Shown here: positions 27,081 to 35,942 of the stretch, piece by piece
How positions within the stretch are numbered: position 1 is the first letter of the stretch
Layout of the letters: each line of letters opens with the position of its first letter
NCBI GenBank assembly: GCA_016720145.1
Contig: JADJXV010000009.1
Coordinates: 38,713-102,712 of the forward strand
Source of the DNA: Ignavibacteria bacterium
GTDB lineage: Bacteria > Bacteroidota > Ignavibacteria > Kapaibacteriales > UBA961
Direction: 5' to 3'
DNA length: 64,000 nucleotides
Program-made: the position numbers and the translations under genes
Notes under the pieces: generated by a model
The model's input: only the letters and a program-made list of their open reading frames with translations
The model's database searches: none
Told to the model about the DNA's origin: nothing

Positions 27081-28481
27081 ATGAAATCATACATCATCCT
27101 TGTCCTTACAATTATAGGACTTATCGCACCACAATTCGCTTTACTTTCACAACAAATACCCGAAAGACGACTCACGTGGATACCGGGATTCAACGAACGG
27201 AATACCTTCTGGCAAAGATACTTTACGCGCTTCCCTGCCACACATCATATCAGACAAGATCAAAGTGTGAATAGTGATCATCAAAGTAATATGAACCTAA
27301 CCAATCTGTCGACTACAGTTGGGGCACCTCTCAATGGATACAATAATGAACCTCTCCTCGCTCAGCCGATTGGGATTGGACATAGTATGGGCGGACTCCT
27401 GTCACGAGATATTGACCGACAATGGACCGGTCAGGCAAGGAAGTTCTGCGCGATAATCACTGTCGGTACGCCAAATAGCGGTGCATTTGCCGTCAATGCT
27501 GTCCAAAGCGGAATGGTTGAGCAGGCATTTATGCGAGCTACTCGTGCTGTCGCACTAGGTCCGGCGTATGATGTAACAAGCGGAGCTGCGGATCTACTTT
27601 TTACAGGAAATTTTGCGGCAGGACTTGTCTCCGGTGTGACATCGATAATTGGTGGTCAGGAGGTAATTGATTATATTGGCAAGACTATTTGGAACGATAA
27701 TTTACATGGATTTATCCAAAATGTCAATACTGCTCCTGCATCAGAAATGGCAGTAGGAAACGCGAGAATGAGCCAGTTCGGCGCACCTAACGTACCGACA
27801 ATTTCCATCTGGGGCAACGAAGACGGACCAATGATATATAGGATGGCTACCGTTGCTTCACGAAGAAACGACATACCGAACGATCCAATGGATTTTTCGA
27901 CCGATACAAAATATGTCGATTGGGCGAACTCAGCAGCATCTGTTTATCACGCAGCGGCTTATGCACATGGGGTTTATTCTATGGTGTCAGGACTTTGGGG
28001 AATAATAACTCTCAATCCCGCCGGAGTGGCAGCTGCAGCGTATCATGCCGTTGCAGCAGATGCCTACAGTACCGGCAGATCGTATATTAAATGGGATGCT
28101 GAAAATGACTACCGCAGGATAATCGGAGCTACATGGGTAGAGACTATCAAGACACTACCCGACTATAGAGTCTATAATTTCCGCACCAAGACCTGGACTA
28201 AACTTCCCAGATTAGATGATATCGAAGAGCCGGATATGAAAGAATCACGCGAAATGTGGAATATGGACTCCTACACATTAGTTTATCGGACCCATAATGA
28301 TGCAGCGGATGCCTTTATACCAGTTACCTCACAAAATGCAATCCCTCTCCTCACTGCGTCGTATCAAGCAATCGGAGCCGGACATTTGGAACAAGGGAAT
28401 CATGTAGAGGTTAGGAGAAGATTTGAGGATATATTTACTCGGCAAAACAATTTGGAATACTTCACTCCAAAGAGGCAATAA
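27081..28481 (+). CDS. Secreted lipase/esterase-like alpha/beta hydrolase
   Basis: 466-residue exported hydrolase with signal peptide MKSYIILVLTIIGLIAPQFA. The nucleophile elbow GIGHSMGGLLSRDI (Ser at about residue 104) is followed by ITVGTPNSGAFA, the pattern of lipases that act on acyl esters and of PGAP1-like enzymes. An acid in IWGNEDGPM (about residue 250) and a histidine in GAGHLEQGNHVEV near the C-terminus complete a plausible triad. A small-residue-rich segment at about 295-340 (PAGVAAAAYHAVAADAYS) may pack against lipid. Sits between two lipoprotein genes, so the three products may act together on the outer membrane. The substrate is unknown. Confidence 0.75.
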   Translation: MKSYIILVLTIIGLIAPQFALLSQQIPERRLTWIPGFNERNTFWQRYFTRFPATHHIRQDQSVNSDHQSNMNLTNLSTTVGAPLNGYNNEPLLAQPIGIGHSMGGLLSRDIDRQWTGQARKFCAIITVGTPNSGAFAVNAVQSGMVEQAFMRATRAVALGPAYDVTSGAADLLFTGNFAAGLVSGVTSIIGGQEVIDYIGKTIWNDNLHGFIQNVNTAPASEMAVGNARMSQFGAPNVPTISIWGNEDGPMIYRMATVASRRNDIPNDPMDFSTDTKYVDWANSAASVYHAAAYAHGVYSMVSGLWGIITLNPAGVAAAAYHAVAADAYSTGRSYIKWDAENDYRRIIGATWVETIKTLPDYRVYNFRTKTWTKLPRLDDIEEPDMKESREMWNMDSYTLVYRTHNDAADAFIPVTSQNAIPLLTASYQAIGAGHLEQGNHVEVRRRFEDIFTRQNNLEYFTPKRQ

Positions 28482-28485
28482 CACT

Positions 28486-29697
28486 ATGAAAAAACATAAT
28501 ATTAGCATATCTCTTTTATCAATTATTTTAGTAATTCTAATTGCAGCCGGGTGTTCCGGCTGCGATTGGTTTTCTCCTACTAATCCTAACAACGGAAATC
28601 TTTCCTTAGTCTGGCAATCAAAGCTATACACAACAGGTCTGGTCACCGGAAGATTTCCAAACATTATCTATGAGAACAGAATTGTTATCACCATGGCACA
28701 AATAGCTGAATATGAAACCAAAATTGTGGGACTCGACATTGAAACAGGTCGACAATTATGGGAATGGAAAGACTTTTTTCTTGAAAAAGAAGAAGGAGAT
28801 TTTTACAATGCAATTCTTTACAAGAATAGATTAGTATTCGCCTCAGGTGGCAGGCATTACTGTATAGATACCGAAACAGGAAAAACTATTTGGAAAAATC
28901 GTACTAACAATGCTACTTCTTCAGTGATATCACAATTAGGCAACAAATACTATTATTCAGCTCCTTTCTATGACAATCTCGAGCGCACAGCTGTTTTTGC
29001 CGGTGAGATAGAAACTGGAGAGATTTATGAAATTTACAGACTCGACTCCGGGAGAACTAGTAAAGCACCGACTCCATTTGTCGCGCCTAATGGTGATATC
29101 TGTCTTGCTATTATTCAAGGAATTAAAGCTGGTAGCGATTGGACATCCGGCATACAACATTATGCAGTGCTTTTTAATCACACGCAAAATAAGGTATTGT
29201 ATTCGCAAAAAATAGGTTCTCCGGATATTGTTGGAGCCGATTTCAGGGCACCAGTTATAACCAAAGGTAAAGTCTATACTGATATAGGAAAAGGAGTTGT
29301 ATGCTACGACGCAGAAACCGGTACAACTTTATGGAATAAATCTCTGAATGGCGATGTCCTCTTCTCACATTTCATAGTTCAAGATGATAAAGTGTATTTT
29401 AATTGTGAAAATGGATACCGTTATGCATTAGACGCAACTACAGGATTTGTGAAATGGCAAGAATCAAATACCGGAACTTGCTCACCTATTTTTATGATGA
29501 ATAATGTACTTTATTACATCGGAGGAGGAGACGGTAAGCTCTATGCCGTTGATGCAGATAATGGTACAGTCATTTGGAGGGAAGACTCGCCAAATGACAA
29601 AAAATATGGATTCAGCACCGTGAGCCCAATCGGCTATGGAAAACGAATCTACTGTTGCGACCACTATTACGCCTACTGTTTTGAAGCAGCGAAGTAA
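28486..29697 (+). CDS. PQQ-like beta-propeller lipoprotein
   Basis: 403-residue lipoprotein. The ATG at 28,486, four bases after the lipase stop, gives a signal with lipobox LIAAGC; the longer frame to 28,423 overlaps the lipase. The body is a propeller with repeats of the PQQ/YVTN type, such as VGLDIETGRQLWEWKD, YCIDTETGKTIWKN, VCYDAETGTTLWNK, YALDATTGFVKWQE and YAVDADNGTVIWRE. This resembles BamB, but there is no bam context. Enzymatic PQQ binding is unlikely; a scaffold or binding role is inferred. A strong terminator closes the operon. Confidence 0.8.
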   Translation: MKKHNISISLLSIILVILIAAGCSGCDWFSPTNPNNGNLSLVWQSKLYTTGLVTGRFPNIIYENRIVITMAQIAEYETKIVGLDIETGRQLWEWKDFFLEKEEGDFYNAILYKNRLVFASGGRHYCIDTETGKTIWKNRTNNATSSVISQLGNKYYYSAPFYDNLERTAVFAGEIETGEIYEIYRLDSGRTSKAPTPFVAPNGDICLAIIQGIKAGSDWTSGIQHYAVLFNHTQNKVLYSQKIGSPDIVGADFRAPVITKGKVYTDIGKGVVCYDAETGTTLWNKSLNGDVLFSHFIVQDDKVYFNCENGYRYALDATTGFVKWQESNTGTCSPIFMMNNVLYYIGGGDGKLYAVDADNGTVIWREDSPNDKKYGFSTVSPIGYGKRIYCCDHYYAYCFEAAK

Positions 29698-29716
29698 GTG
29701 AAGAGCGTATTTCAAG

Positions 29717-29756
29717 AAAAGACCTACTATGTCGCAGAACATGGTAGGTCTTTTTT
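29717..29756 (+). terminator. Terminator of the lipoprotein-lipase operon
   Basis: Stem AAAAGACCTACTATG / CATGGTAGGTCTTTT (one G-T pair) with an 8-base loop and six T. Confidence 0.88.
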
Positions 29757-29760
29757 GCAT

Positions 29761-29820
29761 CGCCTGGACGGCAATGGGTGACCGCAGACGACGCCCGGAA
29801 TATGCAGAACGGTCACCCGA
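29761..29820 (-). repeat. 3'-end-associated dispersed repeat, copy 2
   Basis: Plus strand reads GGACGGCAATGGGTGACCGC, then AGACGACG and GCAGAACGGTCACCCG. It lies between the terminator above and the stop codon of the minus-strand TonB receptor at 29,830. Related copies are at 8,769 and 57,822. Confidence 0.7.
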
Positions 29821-29829
29821 AAATTTCCC

Positions 29830-32214
29830 CTACAGTCCAAGGTCTATGCCGAAATAGAAGCCACGTTCTGCTGCCGGATAGAACTCTTTCCCTTCCGCAT
29901 TTGCTGCGTAGAGAGCGTTCAGCACGTTGGTGCAATGTGTGTGAATACGAAGACTTTCAAGTGAAAACAAACTCGTAAATTCATACGCAAGGTCAATATT
30001 GACAATAGAATACGCATCTGCTCTATTGTCGGCGTAAGAGGTAATTCCAGGAAATTGCGTGCGATATTCGCTGAGTTTATCCCCAAAATTATCCGAATAA
30101 AACGCGCCGACATGCTTGAAAAGTACCGATGTATGTAAGCCGCCCGAACGATATGAGAGGCGGATGTTTGCCAATACATCCGGAAAACCTGCGATGGTTT
30201 GATCATTAAGTGAGATCTTTTGCGTAGCATTGAGATAATAATCATACTCGACAAAGCGATTTTGACTGATGGATATATTGCCTGATAGCTCGAGCTTACC
30301 TGACTCTTTCATGTCTGCTAGGAGTGCAGTTCCATCGAGTTCGATGCCGTAATGCCGTGAACGTGGCGCATTCCCATCGACAGGATTACCAAAGATATCG
30401 AGGCGTCCGCTTTTGACGAGTTCATTTGAAAATTCCATAAGAAATGCATTCACACCTAGTGCATATTTTCCATCCACACTCTTATATCGCCCGCCTAACT
30501 CAAAATCTATCATACGTTCCGGCTGCACAAGCGGCTGCGTAAAATCATAGAGTGTATCTTTTGAGAGTGTAAAGAGTGGCTGAGCGCCAAAATATGAATC
30601 CTCTGCAGCATAGAGATTCCTCATGCGCGGCTCGCGGGAAGTGATGGCAATTGACGCATACGCATTTATCTCATCCGAGAAAGTGTGTAGAATGCCAAGT
30701 CGAGGATTTAGAAAGAGATACTTGACATTAAATAAATCACCTTCACCTGAAATTGTTCCAGATGTAGTCGCATATCTCGTATATCTACCACCTGCTTTCT
30801 CATTCGAAATTATATACGTGTGCTGCACAAGTTGTGCCTCGATATTGAGCCACGTTTTTTCTGAAAGTTGGTACTGTTCTTGCCCAAAAACCGAGAATAT
30901 CGATCGTCCTCCATTGTAGTCATAAATATGAAAATCTGGATTTAATCCCGCCGGAAGATTCTCGGCAAATTGAACTTTCCCATAGTGATACGACTTGTGG
31001 AGGCGAAATTCTGCACCAATAGTCAAATCACCATCCTGATGATTCCACACCAGCCGCGGTATCCACCCGCCGTGACGATTCTCAACAGCGCCACGGATGA
31101 GAGCATTACCTGGGATTATTGAATCCCGAAAGCCGTATTCGGGTATCATACGAAGAGTAGCAGCGTCTGCCCAACTTCCGTCATAGTCGAAAAATCCCGT
31201 TCCGATGTAATAAAAAAGCGCTGATTTCAGTGTTAGATTCTCCGATATAAACCAATCATTGAGCATTTCATAATGCGGCTGAGAGAAATTTTCAATTTCC
31301 TGCGCGCGGCGGGTGGAAGTATAAGCGAGATTGGTGCCGGTGGAGTCGTAATCGAAGGCGTTGAAGTTCGAACGTCGCAGGTTAAGATCGGTAATATACT
31401 GTTTTGGCAAGCCGTTATACGCGAGTCCGTCGGCAATGGGTCCACCAAAAATGTTGATTTGTGTCGTCACATCCTCGTCAAACCTCGCAGCACTGAGGAA
31501 GTAACTGCTGAGCTCTGCCCAAGAATTTGCTCGATAGCCGTCCGAATTAATCCGCGAGAGACGTCCGTAAAAGGCGTATTTGCCCGTTAGACCGGAGGAG
31601 ACTTCGAGTCCGAATTTACTGGTAATAGGCGCGAGAATTGTCTTGTCATTTGCCCCAAACTGTTGATATCCAATGCCGGACGACACGCGAATAAACCGAC
31701 TATCCGTGAAATTCGTTGTTGTCAGATTGATACTTCCACCAATCGCCGCCGCGCCATAATTAATGAGTCCTGCCCCGCGCTGCACTTGAATACTCTGCAT
31801 ATTCGAGGCAGCATCCGGCACATCAATCCAATACACATTATGATCTTCCGGGTCATTTTGGGGAATGCCGTTGATCATGACAGCAATGCGCCGCTGATCG
31901 AAGCCGCGCATCTTTAGGTAGGAATATCCAATACCATTTCCATTATCCGAATAGTAAAAAGCGGACGGCAAATCCGCTATCAATGCCGGCATATCCTGCG
32001 CCGTGTAGCGGTCTTTGAGTTCGGCGCGGGTAATCTCCGCAAACGGCACCGGCGACGTAGCCTCATCAGCGCGAGTAGAGGTCACCGTCACACTCGGCAC
32101 GATATAAACGCGCGTCGAATCCTTGACGGGTTTCGAACGCTTGACAGTAGTTTGTGCGGTTGACATGCTGTACACCAACGCAAATACAACAAGAAGAGAG
32201 AAGAGTAAACGCAT
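29830..32214 (-). CDS. TonB-dependent receptor under TPP riboswitch, probable thiamin (or precursor) importer
   Basis: 794-residue outer-membrane receptor. The start MRLLFSLLVVFALVYSMSTA gives a clean signal peptide; the frame extends 29 codons further but without a start of equal quality. The plug (residues about 45-150, LKDRYTAQDMPALIADLPSA and GFDQRRIAVMINGIPQNDPE) lacks the carboxypeptidase-like domain of the other receptor here. The barrel runs to the C-terminus (FYFGIDLGL). A TPP riboswitch about 120 bases upstream on the same strand makes thiamin or a thiamin precursor the likely cargo, in line with the thiamin-regulated outer-membrane receptors known in Bacteroidota. Confidence 0.9.
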   Translation of the reverse strand: MRLLFSLLVVFALVYSMSTAQTTVKRSKPVKDSTRVYIVPSVTVTSTRADEATSPVPFAEITRAELKDRYTAQDMPALIADLPSAFYYSDNGNGIGYSYLKMRGFDQRRIAVMINGIPQNDPEDHNVYWIDVPDAASNMQSIQVQRGAGLINYGAAAIGGSINLTTTNFTDSRFIRVSSGIGYQQFGANDKTILAPITSKFGLEVSSGLTGKYAFYGRLSRINSDGYRANSWAELSSYFLSAARFDEDVTTQINIFGGPIADGLAYNGLPKQYITDLNLRRSNFNAFDYDSTGTNLAYTSTRRAQEIENFSQPHYEMLNDWFISENLTLKSALFYYIGTGFFDYDGSWADAATLRMIPEYGFRDSIIPGNALIRGAVENRHGGWIPRLVWNHQDGDLTIGAEFRLHKSYHYGKVQFAENLPAGLNPDFHIYDYNGGRSIFSVFGQEQYQLSEKTWLNIEAQLVQHTYIISNEKAGGRYTRYATTSGTISGEGDLFNVKYLFLNPRLGILHTFSDEINAYASIAITSREPRMRNLYAAEDSYFGAQPLFTLSKDTLYDFTQPLVQPERMIDFELGGRYKSVDGKYALGVNAFLMEFSNELVKSGRLDIFGNPVDGNAPRSRHYGIELDGTALLADMKESGKLELSGNISISQNRFVEYDYYLNATQKISLNDQTIAGFPDVLANIRLSYRSGGLHTSVLFKHVGAFYSDNFGDKLSEYRTQFPGITSYADNRADAYSIVNIDLAYEFTSLFSLESLRIHTHCTNVLNALYAANAEGKEFYPAAERGFYFGIDLGL

Positions 32215-32331
32215 AGTATTCCTATACTTAAAAGTAAGAAAAATAGCGTGGAAGTGCGGAAAAAACAGGCGGCTATGCTCTCTAAAAGAGCAAAAGCACA
32301 TTGTGCGGGGATTAATCAGCAGGTCTGTTTC

Positions 32332-32410
32332 CGTTTTCCTACGCCGGTATTATCCGGTTCAGGTTCGAAGAGTGTTATCTCAGCCCTGCCACAAATGACA
32401 GAGCACCTCT
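32332..32410 (-). promoter_or_regulatory. TPP (thiamin pyrophosphate) riboswitch
   Basis: Read on the minus strand, the segment begins AGAGGTGCTC, then GGCTGAGATAACACTC, GAACCTGAACCGGATAATAC and CGGCGTAGGAAAA. These are the THI-box core elements (GCTGAGA, and CCTGA..CGGATAATACCGGCGNAGG) in order and spacing. It precedes the TonB receptor by about 120 bases. The space between holds an imperfect TGCTCT / AGAGCA hairpin followed by a T run, which may be the expression platform. Confidence 0.95.
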
Positions 32411-32511
32411 AACGGGTTATTATATAATTAGTTAATTGAGTATTCTACTATTAGAATACAAAAACATTTCATTGAAATCAATTCTCGAGTGTCACGCATT
32501 AGATTGATTAT

Positions 32512-33579
32512 CTAATCTTCCCAATCGGCGATAAATACATTGGTATCACCGGGCTTTGCATTATTTCGATTAGAACAAAACACGATTTTCTTCCCATCCC
32601 GGCTAAACATCGGGAAACCGTCGAATTCATCATAATACGTGATACGTTCGAGTCCTGAACCATCTATATTTATCATATAGATATCGAAATTTCTACTTTT
32701 GGCGTCGCCCATATTTGACGCGAAGAGAATTCGTTTGCCGTCTGGGTGAAAAAACGGAGCAAAATTCGCCTTGCCATTATTAGTAATTTGGACTTGATTA
32801 CTGCCGTCAGCATCCATGACAAAGATTTCTAAGTATTTGGGTCGTATGAGGTTTTCTTTGAGGAGAGCTTGATATTCGTCGAGGGTTTTACCGGTAGGGC
32901 GGGAGGCGCGATAGACGATTTTTTTACCATCGAGACTATAAAACGCACCACCGTCATAGCCGGGAAGATTCGTGAGCTGTTTTACTTCCGAACCGTCTAA
33001 TTTACAACTATAAAGTTCGATATCTCCGGAACGGAGTGACGTAAAAACAATCCTGTCACCGACGGGTGAAATGGTAGCTTCGGCATCATAATTTTGTTCG
33101 GTTGTGAGTTTTTTGAGTATCGTTCCATTCGAAGAGTCTGCTATCACGATATCATACGTTGGAAAGAGCGGCCATACATAACCTTTTGAATTATCAGGAG
33201 GTGGCGGACATTCATCACTCGCAAGAGCTGTAGTTGCGTAAAGTACTGTACCATCCGGCAGGTAATAACTGCATGTGGTGCGACCCTTACCGGAAGAAAT
33301 ACGTTTTTTCTCTGCACCATCGATTGTCATCGTATAAATTTGATCACAATTGTCACCTTCTTGTCGTGATTGATAGGAGAGCATTTTGTCATCAAAGGAG
33401 AAATACGCCTCGGCATTTTCACCGCCAAAGGTGAGCTGACGGATATTACGGAAGTGTTTTTCACGAGGATCTTGTTTATCGGCCGGAAGTGGAACAGACT
33501 GCGAATAGACAATTGAAGTAATCAGGCAAAAAATCAATATAATAAGAAGTTGGAATCTCGATAAACGTAAATATTTCAT
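32512..33579 (-). CDS. Exported TolB-like PD40 propeller protein
   Basis: 355-residue periplasmic or secreted protein with an N-terminal signal (LLIILIFCLITSIVYSQS). It has PD40 repeats: NAEAYFSFDDKMLSYQS, DAEATISPVGDRIVFTSLRS, YDGGAFYSLDGKKIVYRAS, NFAPFFHPDGKRILFASN and FDGFPMFSRDGKKIVFCSNR, six blades in all as in TolB. It is not TolB itself: the N-terminal TolB domain is missing and no tol/pal genes are near. PD40 proteins sometimes sit with peptidases, and the M61 and S8 peptidase genes are upstream on the same strand. Binding target unknown. Confidence 0.8.
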   Translation of the reverse strand: MKYLRLSRFQLLIILIFCLITSIVYSQSVPLPADKQDPREKHFRNIRQLTFGGENAEAYFSFDDKMLSYQSRQEGDNCDQIYTMTIDGAEKKRISSGKGRTTCSYYLPDGTVLYATTALASDECPPPPDNSKGYVWPLFPTYDIVIADSSNGTILKKLTTEQNYDAEATISPVGDRIVFTSLRSGDIELYSCKLDGSEVKQLTNLPGYDGGAFYSLDGKKIVYRASRPTGKTLDEYQALLKENLIRPKYLEIFVMDADGSNQVQITNNGKANFAPFFHPDGKRILFASNMGDAKSRNFDIYMINIDGSGLERITYYDEFDGFPMFSRDGKKIVFCSNRNNAKPGDTNVFIADWED

Positions 33580-33877
33580 AGAATTGTGTTATTATGACCA
33601 AGAGAATTTCTGTGTAATTTTTCTGCGTACATTGAGGATAAAAATGATATTCATCAATCTGAGAATTACCGATTATTAATCAAATCACCGTGAGATCAAT
33701 GAGATTTGGCTGATAATTCATGGTAGAATGCTGAACATGAACTTCATCGTAATCCACACGAAATTACGGCAAAACTCTCGCTGTGACAATAAAAAAGTTG
33801 TGAGCTTTGAATTTTAATCGCTAACTAGAATAAGATTGTGGAAAATAGAATTTGGGTTGAAATGGAGAATTGTATTC

Positions 33878-33925
33878 GCCTTGCCCCTAGCACGACTGGG
33901 GCGAATGCTATTCGCCCCTACGAGA
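33878..33925. repeat. Palindromic intergenic repeat (GGGGCGAAT/ATTCGCCCC)
   Basis: Perfect 9-bp stem GGGCGAAT-type palindrome at 33,898-33,918 with a 3-base loop, flanked by TTGCCCCTAGCACGACT and CTACGAG. No T tract follows, so it does not look like a terminator. Nothing else is visible between 33,580 and 33,951. Confidence 0.6.
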
Positions 33926-33951
33926 TATATCAATTTTTCATTGAACAAATT

Positions 33952-34566
33952 CTACTTATAAAAAATTCGCTTGCGGAGTGCAATCTGTTCTGGAGTAGCG
34001 TTTGGATGATCTTTAAGATAGAATCGTTCCTTCCGTTCACTCAATGCCGGCTTGCCTTTTATCGTCGTTTCCACGCCGGCGCGAATCACTGTAAGCTCAA
34101 CTTCCGAACTATCTTGCGGTCGCATTATGGAGTACCAAAATGATTCTTCATTACCTTCGGCATGTATGTTCATTCGATTAAATTTTAAGATAGTATCACC
34201 TTTTTGCAAGGCAAGTAGATACGTCGAATCAACATCCTCAACAAAAACATTCTGTGTAGCCGAATCCTGATCTAATTTGATTTTACCAAAATTATAGGCT
34301 TGGATTATCTTCATCGGGGAATACTCCCATCCAATTTTAGCAAAATAATCTTGATAGTTAAGAGGTTCTTTTCCAATAATGGCTGAGTCAAAAAACATTT
34401 TTAACTCCGGAGATGTAGCCGAATAAATCACATCGAATAATTCATCATCCTTAAATGGCTTTTCAGTACCGAATTTCTTGGTGAGGAGATTCACAAGTCC
34501 AAGTAAATCAAGCTTTCCGTTTGTAAGCTCATGCAAGCGTATGTCGAGCATCAGCCCGACAAGCGC
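33952..34566 (-). CDS. M61 peptidase, C-terminal part (frameshifted)
   Basis: Second half of the M61-family metallopeptidase whose first half ends at 34,551. Read in the frame before its ATG at 34,551, it begins ALVGLMLDIRLHELTNGK, the conserved block that follows the catalytic region. The segment KGDTILKFNRMNIHAEGNEE with VELTVIRAG near the C-terminus is a PDZ domain, as in the family. The full gene with one base restored encodes 622 residues, the usual M61 length. The TGATG overlap at 34,551 would look like coupling of two genes, but the junction falls in the middle of the conserved peptidase domain, so this is one broken gene. Confidence 0.8.
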   Translation of the reverse strand, partial: ALVGLMLDIRLHELTNGKLDLLGLVNLLTKKFGTEKPFKDDELFDVIYSATSPELKMFFDSAIIGKEPLNYQDYFAKIGWEYSPMKIIQAYNFGKIKLDQDSATQNVFVEDVDSTYLLALQKGDTILKFNRMNIHAEGNEESFWYSIMRPQDSSEVELTVIRAGVETTIKGKPALSERKERFYLKDHPNATPEQIALRKRIFYK

Positions 34567-35819
34567 TCTTTTTCATAGATGATGGGATAGATTTTCTGCC
34601 ATTCGGGCTCGAGTACACGCGTGCTGAGTTCGGTCAGTGACACCGGCTTAAACGACATAAATCCTTGTGTAAAAATCTTTTGGCGAAACATACCAAGCGC
34701 TTCTTTTTCAGTTACAAGCGTATCATGAATCTGCGCAAGCGTCGCGAAATACTCGGTCACTCCTTCATATAGCCACAAATGTTGTGACATTTTCGGATTT
34801 CTAAAGTCAAAGTCAGCAATTTCCTCGCTATGGAGATGGAGTGGAACTAATATATGGAGGAATTCATGAGAGGCAGTACGATTGAGAAAACCCCTCACTT
34901 GGTTCGTATCTTGAGATTCTGCCATAAAATACATCGAACAGTAATTATGTTCGAGCGCGCCTAAGCCACCTTTTCGATTAATATCCCGCCGACCGGGCGA
35001 TGCGTAATAGAGAATAAAGGAATAATGATCGACCGGCATGGTGCCAAAAAAACGTTCGACTGCTTTCGTAATCGGCTTGAGCACGTTCGCCACAAAGCTT
35101 GCTTTGACCACTCCGGTCATCGAATAGACCGCCACTGAAATCAAGGCATTACCCTGTCGATAGCTTACGGTATCGGGGAGTGAATACATGGCAGGATTAT
35201 CGACTAATTCATCATAGTTTTTGGCGTACATGATATCTTCACCGGTCGAAACGACTTTCTTTTTGATTGCAGTCGCACCATACATTTCGGTCGGCTTGAG
35301 AATTTTCACTTCGTACGCAACTGATTTGTAGTCATTGAAATACCCAATTAATCCCGCATAATTAAGGAGAAAATTAGTATCCTTTTGAAAATTTGTTCCC
35401 ACGGGATTGAACACCTCAAGTGAATCTGTCAAATCATCAAAAGTGTCAATTACCCAATATTCTATTTTAGCGAGTTTCTCCGAAGTACTAATTGCAAACT
35501 CATTTGCATTCAGACGTGTCACTTCAAGTGTTTTTCCTTTTTTATCAAAAGCTTGGAATTTCTTGACAAACCGACCAAAATCGTACTGAGCATACGTCCC
35601 GGGTACCGACGCAGGCATTATATAAATAAAAGGTTTATCCTTGACGAATGTTGGCGGGAGGACGGTGACTTTCACCATGTCGCTATCAAGACCAACAAGG
35701 TCTATTATGGCGAAAACTGTAGTGTTTGTTTTGGGTTTGGTTATCGCAAATGCGCTACTGACAAGAACAGGAAGTAGCAGTGCAATTAAACAAATGCGAC
35801 AATGGTCAAATCGATTCAT
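34551..35819 (-). CDS. M61 family (glycyl-aminopeptidase-like) metallopeptidase, N-terminal part
   Basis: First 422 residues of an exported zinc peptidase. There is a signal sequence (CLIALLLPVLVSSAFA), an N-terminal beta domain (to about residue 200), then the gluzincin motif HEFLH (residues 318-322) and the third ligand in LYEGVTEYFA (Glu at about 352). The frame runs YPIIYEK and then leaves the family sequence; the other frame continues with ALVGLMLDI. A G appears to be missing near 34,568 (GGA read as GA). M61 peptidases remove N-terminal Gly or Ala residues. The gene is alone between the TolB-like gene and an HD-domain gene. Confidence 0.85.
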   Translation of the reverse strand: MNRFDHCRICLIALLLPVLVSSAFAITKPKTNTTVFAIIDLVGLDSDMVKVTVLPPTFVKDKPFIYIMPASVPGTYAQYDFGRFVKKFQAFDKKGKTLEVTRLNANEFAISTSEKLAKIEYWVIDTFDDLTDSLEVFNPVGTNFQKDTNFLLNYAGLIGYFNDYKSVAYEVKILKPTEMYGATAIKKKVVSTGEDIMYAKNYDELVDNPAMYSLPDTVSYRQGNALISVAVYSMTGVVKASFVANVLKPITKAVERFFGTMPVDHYSFILYYASPGRRDINRKGGLGALEHNYCSMYFMAESQDTNQVRGFLNRTASHEFLHILVPLHLHSEEIADFDFRNPKMSQHLWLYEGVTEYFATLAQIHDTLVTEKEALGMFRQKIFTQGFMSFKPVSLTELSTRVLEPEWQKIYPIIYEKERLSG

Positions 35820-35865
35820 ACGTAGGTAAATTATTGAATAATAAGGATGTATTTGTTTTGTTAAG

Positions 35866-35905
35866 CGCCGATGGCACGCAGATACCGCTGATTTTTTATG
35901 ATTGA
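35866..35905. repeat. Dispersed repeat GATGGCACGC...GCTGATTTTTTATGATT, copy 2
   Basis: GATGGCACGCAGATACCGCT, then GATTTTTTATGATT, matches the element at 11,676-11,722 with two substitutions and lacks its final CGCTGATG. It lies between two minus-strand genes, as the first copy does. Confidence 0.6.
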
Positions 35906-35942
35906 AGAAGATTTTTCGGACTCTGCGACTAAGAGTTATGAT

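Noticed and set aside
28486..29697. BamB outer-membrane assembly lipoprotein
   Set aside because: Similar propeller repeats, but context is a lipase operon and BamB-specific residues cannot be confirmed.
32512..33579. TolB of the Tol-Pal system
   Set aside because: Lacks the N-terminal TolB domain and has no tol/pal neighbours.
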